A program made the position numbers and the translations under genes. A stretch of DNA of 64,000 nt from Osedax frankpressi (lineage: Eukaryota > Annelida > Polychaeta > Sabellida > Siboglinidae), in NCBI GenBank assembly GCA_964035775.1, contig OZ038314.1, positions 2,208,009 through 2,272,008 of the forward strand, in the 5' to 3' direction. The notes beneath the pieces were generated by a model. The model ran no database searches. It was not told the DNA's origin and was given only the letters and a program-made list of their open reading frames with translations. Below are positions 26,404-37,996 of this stretch, piece after piece (position 1 is the first letter of the stretch; each line of letters opens with the position of its first letter).

Positions 26404-27973
26404 TTTATAGTTATTTAATTTATAGTTATTTAAGTTATAGTTATTTAAGTTATAGTTATTTAAGTTATAGTTATTTAAGTTATAGTTATTTAAGTTATAG
26501 TTATTTAAGTTATAGTTATTTAAGTTATAGTTATTAAATTATAGTTATTTAAGTTATAGTTATTTAAGTTATAGTTATTTAAGTTATAGTTATTTAAGTT
26601 ATAGTTATTTAAGTTATAGTTATTTAATTAATAGTTATTTAAGTTATAGTTATTTAAGTTATAGTTATTTAAGTTATAGTTATTTAAGTTATAGTTATTT
26701 AAGTTATAGTTATTTAATTTATAGTTATTTAATTTATAGTTATTTAAGTTATAGTTATTTAAGTTATAGTTATTTAAGTTATAGTTATTTAAGTTATAGT
26801 TATTTAAGTTATAGTTATTTAATTAATAGTAATTTAAGTTATAGTAATTTAAGTTTAGTTATTTAATTTATAGTTATTTAAGTTATAGTTAATTAAGTTA
26901 TCGTTAGTTAAGTTATAGTTATTTAAGTTATAGTTATTAAATTATAGTTATTTAAGTTATAGTTATTTAATTTATAGTTTTTTCATTTATGGTTATTATA
27001 TTATAGTTATATAAATTATAGTTATTTAAGTTATAGTTATTTAAGTTATGGTTATTTAAGTTATAGTTATTTAAGTTATAGTTATTTAAGTTATAGTTAT
27101 TTAAGTTATAGTTATTTAAGTTATAGTTATTTAATTAATAGTTATTTAAGTTATAGTTATTTAAGTTATAGTTATTTAAGTTATAGTTATTTAAGTTATA
27201 GTTATTTAAGTTATAGTTATTTAATTTATAGTTATTTAAGTTATAGTTATTTAAGTTATAGTTATTTAAGTTATAGTTATTTAAGTTATAGTTATTTAAG
27301 TTATAGTTATTTAAGTTATAGTTATTTAAGTTATAGTTATTTAATTAATAGTTATTTAAGTTATAGTTATTTAAGTTATAGTTATTTAAGTTATAGTTAT
27401 TTAAGTTATAGTTATTTAAGTTATAGTTATTTAAGTTATAGTTATTTAATTTATAGTTATTTAAGTTATAGTTATTTAAGTTATAGTTATTTAAGTTATG
27501 GTTATTTAAGTTATAGTTTTTTAATTAATAGTAATTTAAGTTATAGTAATTTAAGTTTAGTTATTTAATTTATAGTTATTTAAGTTATAGTTATTTAAGT
27601 TATAGTTATTTAAGTTATAGTTATTTAAGTTATAGTTATTTAAGTTATAGTTATTTAAGTTATAGTTATTTAATTAATAGTTATTTAAGTTATAGTTATT
27701 TAAGTTATAGTTATTTAAGTTATAGTTATTTAAGTTATAGTTATTTAAGTTATAGTTATTTAAGTTATAGTTATTTAATTTATAGTTATTTAATTTATAG
27801 TTATTTAAGTTATAGTTATTTAAGTTATAGTTATTTAAGTTATAGTTATTTAAGTTATAGTTATTTAAGTTATAGTTATTTAAGTTATAGTTATTTAAGT
27901 TATAGTTATTTAAGTTATAGTTATTTAAGTTATAGTTATTTAATTAATAGTTATTTAAGTTATAGTTATTTAA

Positions 27974-28003
27974 TTTATAGTTATTTAATTTATAGTTATT
28001 ATA
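27974..28003 (+). repeat. TTTATAG-monomer run, 2 units (junction)
   Basis: Two TTTATAG monomers ending in the run-terminal TTATTATAG form, preceded by ordinary canonical and TTAAT monomers and no V2. This is the junction of the 1,894-bp duplication. Confidence 0.88.
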
Positions 28004-28297
28004 GTTATTTAAATTATAGTTATTTAAGTTATAGTTATTTAAGTTATAGTTATTTAAGTTATAGTTATTTAAGTTATAGTTATTTAAGTTATAGTTATTT
28101 AAGTTATAGTTATTTAAGTTATAGTTATTTCAGTTATAGTTATTTAAGTTATAGTTATTTAAGTTATAGTTATTTAAGTTATAATTATTTAAATTATAGT
28201 TATATAAGTTATAGTTAATTAAGTTATCGTTATTTAAGTTATAGTTATTTAAGTTATAGTTATTTAAATTTTAGTTATATAAGTTATAGTTATTGAA
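28004..28297 (+). repeat. V2b module, copy 4 (no V2 upstream)
   Basis: Full form at +1,894 bp from copy 3, preceded by only two TTTATAG monomers. Confidence 0.88.
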
Positions 28298-28870
28298 TTT
28301 ATAGTTATTTAATTTATAGTTATTTAAGTTATAGTTATTTAAGTTATAGTTATTTAAGTTATAGTTATTTAAGTTATAGTTATTTAAGTTATAGTTATTT
28401 AAGTTATAGTTATTTAAGTTATAGTTATTAAATTATAGTTATTTAAGTTATAGTTATTTAAGTTATAGTTATTTAAGTTATAGTTATTTAAGTTATAGTT
28501 ATTTAAGTTATAGTTATTTAATTAATAGTTATTTAAGTTATAGTTATTTAAGTTATAGTTATTTAAGTTATAGTTATTTAAGTTATAGTTATTTAAGTTA
28601 TAGTTATTTAATTTATAGTTATTTAATTTATAGTTATTTAAGTTATAGTTATTTAAGTTATAGTTATTTAAGTTATAGTTATTTAAGTTATAGTTATTTA
28701 AGTTATAGTTATTTAATTAATAGTAATTTAAGTTATAGTAATTTAAGTTTAGTTATTTAATTTATAGTTATTTAAGTTATAGTTAATTAAGTTATCGTTA
28801 GTTAAGTTATAGTTATTTAAGTTATAGTTATTAAATTATAGTTATTTAAGTTATAGTTATTTAATTTATA

Positions 28871-30501
28871 GTTTTTTCATTTATGGTTATTATATTATAG
28901 TTATATAAATTATAGTTATTTAAGTTATAGTTATTTAAGTTATGGTTATTTAAGTTATAGTTATTTAAGTTATAGTTATTTAAGTTATAGTTATTTAAGT
29001 TATAGTTATTTAAGTTATAGTTATTTAATTAATAGTTATTTAAGTTATAGTTATTTAAGTTATAGTTATTTAAGTTATAGTTATTTAAGTTATAGTTATT
29101 TAAGTTATAGTTATTTAATTTATAGTTATTTAAGTTATAGTTATTTAAGTTATAGTTATTTAAGTTATAGTTATTTAAGTTATAGTTATTTAAGTTATAG
29201 TTATTTAAGTTATAGTTATTTAAGTTATAGTTATTTAATTAATAGTTATTTAAGTTATAGTTATTTAAGTTATAGTTATTTAAGTTATAGTTATTTAAGT
29301 TATAGTTATTTAAGTTATAGTTATTTAATTTATAGTTATTTAAGTTATAGTTATTTAAGTTATAGTTATTTAAGTTATGGTTATTTAAGTTATAGTTTTT
29401 TAATTAATAGTAATTTAAGTTATAGTAATTTAAGTTTAGTTATTTAATTTATAGTTATTTAAGTTATAGTTATTTAAGTTATAGTTATTTAAGTTATAGT
29501 TATTTAAGTTATAGTTATTTAAGTTATAGTTATTTAAGTTATAGTTATTTAATTAATAGTTATTTAAGTTATAGTTATTTAAGTTATAGTTATTTAAGTT
29601 ATAGTTATTTAAATTATAGTTATTTAAGTTATAGTTATTTAAGTTATAGTTATTTAATTTATAGTTATTTAATTTATAGTTATTTAAGTTATAGTTATTT
29701 AAGTTATAGTTATTTAAGTTATAGTTATTTAAGTTATAGTTATTTAAGTTATAGTTATTTAAGTTATAGTTATTTAAGTTATAGTTATTTAAGTTATAGT
29801 TATTTAATTTATAGTTATTTAATTAATAGTTATTTAAGTTATAGTTATTTAAGTTATAGTTATTTAAGTTATAGTTATTTAAGTTATAGTTATTTAAGTT
29901 ATAGTTATTTAAGTTATAGTTATTTAATTAATAGTTATTTAAGTTATAGTTATTTAAGTTATAGTTATTTAAGTTATAGTTATTTAAGTTATAGTTATTT
30001 AAGTTATAGTTATTTAATTAATAGTTATTTAAGTTATAGTTATTTAAGTTATAGTTATTTAAGTTATAGTTATTTAAGTTATAGTTATTTAAGTTATAGT
30101 TATTTAATTTATAGTTATTTAATTTATAGTTATTTAAGTTACAGTTATTTAAGTTATAGTTATTTAAGTTATAGTTATTTAAGTTATAGTTATTTAAGTT
30201 ATAGTTATTTAAGTTATAGTTATTTAATTAATAGTTATTTAATTTATAGTTATTTAATTTATAGTTATTTAAGTTATAGTTATTTAAGTTATAGTTATTT
30301 AAGTTATAGTTATTTAAGTTATAGTTATTTAAGTTATAGTTATTTAATTAATAGTAATTTAAGTTATAGTAATTTAAGTTTAGTTATTTAATTTATAGTT
30401 ATTTAAGTTATAGTTAATTAAGTTATCGTTAGTTAAGTTATAGTTATTTAAGTTATAGTTATTAAATTATAGTTATTTAAGTTATAGTTATTTAATTTAT
30501 A
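28871..30501 (+). repeat. 1,631-bp HOR unit, sibling of the preceding one
   Basis: Starts at marker 28871 as type b with TTATGGTTATTTAAG near 28,941, as in the units starting at 26977 and 30502. It contains the TTATGG then TTTTTTAATTAATAG combination near 29,378, and a GTTACAG monomer near 30,140 without the usual following AAATTATAG. It ends in a complete M1. Confidence 0.84.
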
Positions 30502-31939
30502 GTTTTTTCATTTATGGTTATTATATTATAGTTATATAAATTATAGTTATTTAAGTTATAGTTATTTAAGTTATGGTTATTTATTAAGTTATAGTTATTT
30601 AAGTTATAGTTATTTAAGTTATAGTTATTTAAGTTAATAGTTATTTAAGTTATAGTTATTTAAGTTAATAGTTATTTAAGTTATAGTTATTTAAGTTATA
30701 GTTATTTAAGTTATAGTTATTTAATTTATAGTTATTTAAGTTATAGTTATTTAAGTTATAGTTATTTAAGTTATAGTTATTTAAGTTATAGTTATTTAAG
30801 TTATAGTTATTTAAGTTATAGTTATTTAAGTTATAGTTATTTAATTAATAGTTATTTAAGTTATAGTTATTTAAGTTATAGTTATTTAAGTTATAGTTAT
30901 TTAAGTTATAGTTATTTAAGTTATAGTTATTTAATTTATAGTTATTTAAGTTATAGTTATTTAAGTTATAGTTATTTAAGTTATGGTTATTTATATAGTT
31001 TTTTAATTAATAGTAATTTAAGTTATAGTAATTTAAGTTTAGTTATTTAATTTATAGTTATTTAAGTTATAGTTATTTAAGTTATAGTTATTTAAGTTAT
31101 AGTTATTTAAGTTATAGTTATTTAAGTTATAGTTATTTAAGTTATAGTTATTTAATTAATAGTTATTTAAGTTATAGTTATTTAAGTTATAGTTATTTAA
31201 GTTATAGTTATTTAAGTTATAGTTATTTAAGTTATAGTTATTTAAGTTATAGTTATTTAATTTATAGTTATTTAATTTATAGTTATTTAAGTTATAGTTA
31301 TTTAAGTTATAGTTATTTAAGTTATAGTTATTTAAGTTATAGTTATTTAAGTTATAGTTATTTAAGTTATAGTTATTTAAGTTATAGTTATTTAAGTTAT
31401 AGTTATTTAAGTTATAGTTATTTAATTAATAGTTATTTAAGTTATAGTTATTTAAGTTATAGTTATTTAAGTTATAGTTATTTAAGTTATAGTTATTTAA
31501 GTTATAGTTATTTAATTAATAGTTATTTAAGTTATAGTTATTTAAGTTATAGTTATTTAAGTTATAGTTATTTAAGTTATAGTTATTTAAGTTATAGTTA
31601 TTTAATTAATAGTTATTTAAGTTATAGTTATTTAAGTTATAGTTATTTAAGTTATAGTTATTTAAGTTATAGTTATTTAAGTTATAGTTATTTAATTTAT
31701 AGTTATTTAATTTATAGTTATTTAAGTTACAGTTATTTAAATTATAGTTATTTAAGTTATAGTTATTTAAGTTATAGTTATTTAATTAATAGTAATTTAA
31801 GTTATAGTAATTTAAGTTTAATTATTTAATTTATAGTTATTTAAGTTATAGTTAATTAAGTTATCGTTAGTTAAGTTATAGTTATTTAAGTTATAGTCAT
31901 TAAATTATAGTTATTTAAGTTATAGTTATTTAATTTATA
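30502..31939 (+). repeat. 1,438-bp HOR unit with several off-period indels
   Basis: Same unit type as the two before it. Between 30,575 and 31,000 it carries changes that are not whole monomers: TTATTTATTAAG near 30,580, two 16-bp monomers GTTAATAGTTATTTAA near 30,634 and 30,665, and a shortened TTATTTATATAG near 30,988. Such changes are rare elsewhere in the array. The remainder is regular, with one private AGTCATTAAATT near 31,897. Confidence 0.83.
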
Positions 31940-32993
31940 GTTTTTTCATTTATGGTTATTTAAGTTATAGTTATTTAAGTTATAGTTATTTAAGTTATAG
32001 TTATTTAAGTTATAGTTATTTAATTAATAGTAATTTAAGTTATAGTAATTTAAGTTTAGTTATTTAATTTATAGTTATTTAAGTTATAGTTAATTAAGTT
32101 ATCGTTAGTTAAGTTATAGTTATTTAAGTTATAGTTATTTAAGTTATAGTTATTTAATTAATAGTAATTTAAGTTATAGTAATTTAATTTATAGTTTTTT
32201 CATTTATGGTTATTTAAGTTATAGTTATTTAAGTTATAGTTATTTAAGTTATAGTTACTTAAGTTATAGTTATTTAATTTATAGTTTTTTCATTTATGGT
32301 AATTATATTATAGTTATATAAATTATAGTTATTTAAGTTATAGTTATTTAAGATATATTTATTTAAGTTATAGTTATTTAAGTTATAGTTATTTAATTTA
32401 TAGTTATTTAAGTTATAGTTATTTAAGTTATAGTTATTTAATTTATAGTTATTTAATTTATAGTTATTTAAGTTATAGTTATTTAAGTTATAGTTATTTA
32501 AGTTATAGTTATTTAATTAATAGTAATTTAAGTTATAGTAATTTAAGTTTAGTTATTTAATTTATAGTTATTTAAGTTATAGTTAATTAAGTTATCGTTA
32601 GTTAAGTTATAGTTATTTAAGTTATAGTTATTAAATTATAGTTATTTAAGTTATAGTTATTTAATTTATAGTTTTTTCATTTATGGTTATTTAAGTTATA
32701 GTTATTTAAGTTATAGTTATTTAAGTTATAGTTACTTAAGTTATAGTTATTTAAGTTATAGTTATTTAAGTTATAGTTATTTAATTTATAGTTATTTAAT
32801 TTATAGTTATTTAATTTATAGTTATTTAAGTTATAGTTATTTAAGTTATAGTTATTTAAGTTATAGTTATTTAAGTTATAGTTATTTAAGTTATAGTTAT
32901 TTAATTAATAGTAATTTAAGTTATAGTAATTTAAGTTTAGTTATTTAATTTATAGTTATTTAAGTTATAGTTATTTAAGTTATAGTTATTTAA

Positions 32994-33140
32994 GTTATAG
33001 TTATTATATAATATTTATTTAAGTTATAGTTATTTAAGATATATTTATTTAATTTATAGTTATTATATTATAATTATTTAAGTTTTAGTTATTTAAGTTA
33101 TAGTTATTATATTATAGCTATTTAAGTGATATTTATTTAA
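32994..33140 (+). repeat. V2 module, copy 7
   Basis: Complete 147-bp order, followed by the longest TTTATAG run in the window (27 monomers). Confidence 0.9.
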
Positions 33141-33170
33141 GTTATAGTTATTTAATTAATAGTTATTTAA

Positions 33171-33575
33171 TTTATAGTTATTTAATTTATAGTTATTTAA
33201 TTTATAGTTATTTAATTTATAGTTATTTAATTTATAGTTATTTAATTTATAGTTATTTAATTTATAGTTATTTAATTTATAGTTATTTAATTTATAGTTA
33301 TTTAATTTATAGTTATTTAATTTATAGTTATTTAATTTATAGTTATTTAATTTATAGTTATTTAATTTATAGTTATTTAATTTATAGTTATTTAATTTAT
33401 AGTTATTTAATTTATAGTTATTTAATTTATAGTTATTTAATTTATAGTTATTTAATTTATAGTTATTTAATTTATAGTTATTTAATTTATAGTTATTTAA
33501 TTTATAGTTATTTAATTTATAGTTATTTAATTTATAGTTATTTAATTTATAGTTATTTAATTTATAGTTATTATA
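33171..33575 (+). repeat. TTTATAG-monomer run, 27 units
   Basis: Twenty-seven consecutive, apparently identical TTTATAGTTATTTAA monomers, the longest single-variant run of this type in the window. It lacks the TTTATAATT interruptions of the 15-unit runs. Confidence 0.93.
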
Positions 33576-33854
33576 GTTATTTAAATTATAGTTATTTAAG
33601 TTATAGTTATTTAAGTTATAGTTATTTAAGTTATAGTTATTTAAGTTATAGTTATTTAAGTTATAGTTATTTAAGTTATAGTTATTTCAGTTATAGTTAT
33701 TTAAGTTATAGTTATTTAAGTTATAGTTATTTAAGTTATAATTATTTAAATTATAGTTATATAAGTTATAGTTAATTAAGTTATCGTTATTTAAGTTATA
33801 GTTATTTAAGTTATAGTTATTTAAATTTTAGTTATATAAGTTATAGTTATTGAA
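33576..33854 (+). repeat. V2b module, copy 5
   Basis: Same order, one canonical monomer shorter, after the 27-unit run. Confidence 0.87.
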
Positions 33855-34397
33855 TTTATAGTTATTTAATTTATAGTTATTTAAGTTATAGTTATTTAAG
33901 TTATAGTTATTTAAGTTATAGTTATTTAAGTTATAGTTATTTAAGTTATAGTTATTTAAGTTATAGTTATTAAATTATAGTTATTTAAGTTATAGTTATT
34001 TAAGTTATAGTTATTTAAGTTATAGTTATTTAAGTTATAGTTATTTAAGTTATAGTTATTTAATTAATAGTTATTTAAGTTATAGTTATTTAAGTTATAG
34101 TTATTTAAGTTATAGTTATTTAAGTTATAGTTATTTAAGTTATAGTTATTTAATTTATAGTTATTTAATTTATAGTTATTTAAGTTATAGTTATTTAAGT
34201 TATAGTTATTTAAGTTATAGTTATTTAAGTTATAGTTATTTAATTAATAGTAATTTAAGTTATAGTAATTTAAGTTTAGTTATTTAATTTATAGTTATTT
34301 AAGTTATAGTTAATTAAGTTATCGTTAGTTAAGTTATAGTTATTTAAGTTATAGTTATTAAATTATAGTTATTTAAGTTATAGTTATTTAATTTATA

Positions 34398-37300
34398 GTT
34401 TTTTTATTTATGGTTATTTAAGTTATAGTTATTTAAGTTATAGTTATTTAAGTTATAGTTATTTAAGTTATAGTTATTTAATTAATAGTAATTTAAGTTA
34501 TAGTAATTTTAGTTTAGTTATTTAATTTATAGTTATTTAAGTTATAGTTAATTAAGTTATCGTTAGTTAAGTTATAGTTATTTAAGTTATAGTTATTAAA
34601 TTATAGTTATTTAAGTTATAGTTATTTAATTTATAGTTTTTTCATTTATGGTTATTTAAGTTATAGTTATTTAAGTTATAGTTATTTAAGTTATAGTTAT
34701 TTAATTAATAGTTATTTAAGTTATAGTTATTTAAGTTATAGTTATTTAGGTTATAGTTATTTAAGTTATAGTTATTTAAGTTATAGTTATTTAAGTTATA
34801 GTTATTTAAGTTATAGTTATTTAATTAATAGTTATTTAAGTTATTGTTATTTAAGTTATAGTTATTTAAGTTATAGTTATTTAAGTTATAGTTATTTAAG
34901 TTATAGTTATTTAAGTTATAGTTATTTAAGTTATAGTTATTTAATTAATAGTTATTTAAGTTATAGTTATTTAAGTTATAGTTATTTAAGTTATAGTTAT
35001 TTAAGTTATAGTTATTTAAGTTATAGTTATTTAAGTTATAGTTATTTAAGTTATAGTTATTTAAGTTATAGTTATTTAATTAATAATTATTTAAGTTATA
35101 GTTATTTAAGTTATAGTTATTTAAGTTATAGTTATTTAATTAATAGTAATTTAAGTTATAGTAATTTAAGTTTAGTTATTTAATTTATAGTTATTTAAGT
35201 TATAGTTAATTAAGTTATCGTTAGTTAAGTTATAGTTATTTAAGTTATAGTTATTAAATTATAGTTATTTAAGTTATAGTTATTTAATTTATAGTTTTTT
35301 CATTTATGGTTATTTATTTAAGTTATAGTTATTTAAGTTATAGTTATTTAAGTTATAGTTATTTAAGTTATAGTTATTTAAGTTATAGTTATTTAAGTTA
35401 TAGTTATTTAAGTTATAGTTATTTAAGTTATAGTTATTTAATTAATAGTTATTTAAGTTATAGTTATTTAAGTTATAGTTATTTAAGTTATAGTTATTTA
35501 AGTTATAGTTATTTAAGTTATAGTTATTTAATTTATAGTTATTTAAGTTATAGTTATTTAAGTTATAGTTATTTAAGTTATAGTTATTTAAGTTATAGTT
35601 ATTTAATTTATAGTTATTTAAGTTATAGTTATTTAAGTTATAGTTATTTAAGTTATAGTTATTTAATTAATAGTTATTTAAGTTATAGTTATTTAAGTTA
35701 TAGTTATTTAAGTTATAGTTATTTAAGTTATAGTTATTTAAGTTATAGTTATTTAAGTTATAGTTATTTAATTTATAGTTATTTAATTTATAGTTATTTA
35801 AGTTATAGTTATTTAAGTTATAGTTATTTAAGTTATAGTTATTTAAGTTATAGTTATTTAATTAATAGTAATTTAAGTTATAGTAATTTAAGTTTAGTTA
35901 TTTAATTTATAGTTATTTAAGTTATAGTTAATTAAGTTATCGTTAGTTAAGTTATAGTTATTTTAGTTATATTTATTAAATTATAGTTATTTAAGTTATA
36001 GTTATTTAATTTATAGTTTTTTCATTTATGGTTATTATATTATAGTTATATAAATTATAGTTATTTAAGTTATAGTTATTTAAGTTATAGTTATTTAAGT
36101 TATAGTTATTTAAGTTATAGTTATTTAAGTTATAGTTATTTAAGTTATAGTTATTTAATTAATAGTTATTTAAGTTATAGTTATTTAAGTTATAGTTATT
36201 TAAGTTATAGTTATTTAAGTTATAGTTATTTAAGTTATAGTTATTTAATTAATAGTTATTTAAGTTATAGTTATTTAAGTTATAGTTATTTAAGTTATAG
36301 TTATTTAAGTTATAGTTATTTAAGTTATAATTATTTAAGTTATAGTTATTTAATTTATAGTTATTTAATTTATAGTTATTTAAGTTATAGTTATTTAAGT
36401 TATAGTTATTTAAGTTATAGTTATTTAAGTTATAGTTATTTAAGTTATAGTTATTTAATTAATAGTTATTTAAGTTATAGTTATTTAAGTTATAGTTATT
36501 TAAGTTATAGTTATTTAATTAATAGTAATTTAAGTTATAGTAATTTAAGTTTAGTTATTTAATTTATAGTTATTTAAGTTATAGTTAATTAAGTTATCGT
36601 TAGTTAAGTTATAGTTATTTAAGTTATAGTTATTAAATTATAGTTATTTAAGTTATAGTTATTTAATTTATAGTTTTTTCATTTATGGTTATTTAAGTTA
36701 TAGTTATTTAAGTTATAGTTATTTAAGTTATAGTTATTTAAGTTATAGTTATTTAAGTTATAGTTATTTAAGTTATAGTTATTTAAGTTATAGTTATTTA
36801 ATTAATAGTTATTTAAGTTATAGTTATTTAAGTTATAGTTATTTAAGTTATAGTTATTTAAGTTATAGTTATTTAAGTTATAGTTATTTAAGTTATAGTT
36901 ATTTAATTTATAGTTATTTAAGTTATAGTTATTTAAGTTATAGTTATTTAAGTTATAGTTATTTAAGTTATTGTTATTTAAGTTATAGTTATTTAAGTTA
37001 TAGTTATTTAAGTTATAGTTATTTAATTAATAGTTATTTAAGTTATAGTTATTTAAGTTATAGTTATTTAAGTTATAGTTATTTAAGTTATAGTTATTTA
37101 AGTTATAGTTATTTAAGTTATAGTTATTTAATTTATAGTTATTTAAGTTATAGTTATTTAAGTTATAGTTATTTAAGTTAGAGTTATTTAAGTTATAGTT
37201 ATTTAATTAATAGTAATTTAAGTTATAGTAATTTAAGTTTAGTTATTTAATTTATAGTTATTTAAGTTATAGTTAATTAAGTTATCGTTAGTTAAGTTAT

Positions 37301-37972
37301 AGTTATTTAAGTTATAGTTATAAAATTATAGTTATTTAAGTTATAGTTATTTAATTTATAGTTTTTTCATTTATGGTTATTATATTATAGTTATATAAAT
37401 TATAGTTATTTAAGTTATAGTTATTTAAGTTATAGTTATTTAAGTTATAGTTATTTAAGTTATAATTATTTAAGTTATAGTTATTTAAGTTATAGTTATT
37501 TAAGTTATAGTTATTTAAGTTATAGTTATTTAAGTTATAGTTATTTAAGTTATAGTTATTTAAGTTATAGTTATTTAAGTTATAGTTATTTAAGTTATAG
37601 TTATTTAAGTTATAGTTATTTAATTAATAGTTATTTAAGTTATAGTTATTTAAGTTATAGTTATTTAAGTTATAGTTATTTAAGTTATAATTATTTAAGT
37701 TATAGTTATTTAATTTATAGTTATTTAATTTATAGTTATTTAAGTTATAGTTATTTAAGTTATAGTTATTTAAGTTATAGTTATTTAAGTTATAGTTATT
37801 TAAGTTATAGTTATTTAATTAATAGTAATTTAAGTTATAGTAATTTAAGTTTAGTTATTTAATTTATAGTTATTTAAGTTATAGTTAATTAAGTTATCGT
37901 TAGTTAAGTTATAGTTATTTAAGTTATAGTTATTAAATTATAGTTATTTAAGTTATAGTTATTTAATTTATA
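34398..37972 (+). repeat. Block of simple HOR units
   Basis: Markers at 34398, 34636, 35294, 36016, 36673 and 37361 (unit lengths 238, 658, 722, 657, 688 and 612 bp). The marker at 34398 has T in place of its C (TTTTTTTATTTATGG). These units show the basic HOR plan: canonical blocks broken by TTAAT and TTTAT variants at about 105-120-bp spacing, then M1. The 722-bp unit is off-register because TTATTT is extended to TTATTTATTT near 35,310. Confidence 0.87.
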
Positions 37973-37996
37973 GTTTTTTCATTTATGGTTATTTAA
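37819..37996 (+). repeat. M1 cassette, representative intact copy (HOR terminal module)
   Basis: Twelve monomers, 178 bp: ten of 15 bp and two of 14 bp. In order the recognisable ones are TTAATAGTAATTTAA, GTTATAGTAATTTAA, GTTTAGTTATTTAA (14 bp), TTTATAGTTATTTAA, GTTATAGTTAATTAA, GTTATCGTTAGTTAA (the CpG monomer), canonical, GTTATAGTTATTAAA, TTATAGTTATTTAA (14 bp), canonical, TTTATAGTTTTTTCA and TTTATGGTTATTTAA. The same order ends most HOR units. For an intact copy the cassette runs from 154 bp before to 23 bp after the G that opens GTTTTTTCAT; that G is the marker coordinate quoted in the region entries. After the marker, units continue either as TTTATGGTTATTTAA (type a) or as TTTATGGTTATTATA followed by TTATAGTTATATAAA (type b). 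Every monomer derives from the canonical one by one to three changes, so the cassette is diverged satellite and not foreign DNA. Confidence 0.93.

Larger units (their letters stand above)
24983..26976 (+). repeat. Super-HOR family D, copy 2 (402-bp unit plus V2 unit)
   Basis: Markers at 24983 (402-bp unit) and 25385 (1592-bp unit). The 402-bp unit repeats family D copy 1 at +3,805 bp, and the next marker (26977) lies 3,820 bp after its counterpart. It shares with copy 1 the ATAATTATTTAAT interruptions, about 120 bp apart, in the TTTATAG run, and the TTATTTCAGTTATAG and TTATTGAATTTATAG variants of V2b. Confidence 0.86.
26977..28870 (+). repeat. 1,894-bp derived HOR unit with a second V2b
   Basis: One unit from marker 26977. 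It follows the 23157 unit until about 27,965, then enters the end of a TTTATAG run (two monomers) and a full V2b without any V2 in front. Features of the preceding segment, such as GTTATTGAATTTATAG, recur at exactly +1,894 bp. It looks like a tandem duplication whose junction lies in the TTTATAG run (inference). Confidence 0.84.
31940..34397 (+). repeat. Rearranged short units followed by the largest V2 unit
   Basis: Markers at 31940, 32194, 32284 and 32671 give unusually short units of 254, 90 and 387 bp, then a 1727-bp unit. Near 32,160-32,195 the first two M1 monomers are joined directly to the marker monomer, skipping the middle of the cassette. The 90-bp unit is only six monomers long. 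The 387-bp unit is the 402-bp unit of family D less one monomer, and the 1727-bp unit holds V2, a 27-monomer TTTATAG run and V2b. Confidence 0.85.

Noticed and set aside
35306-35905. A 199-codon open frame made of SYSYL repeats
   Set aside because: It is the one stop-free forward frame of the satellite (AGT TAT AGT TAT TTA). It has no non-repetitive part, domain or plausible signal, and ends at the first frame-shifting 14-bp monomer. It is a by-product of the repeat.
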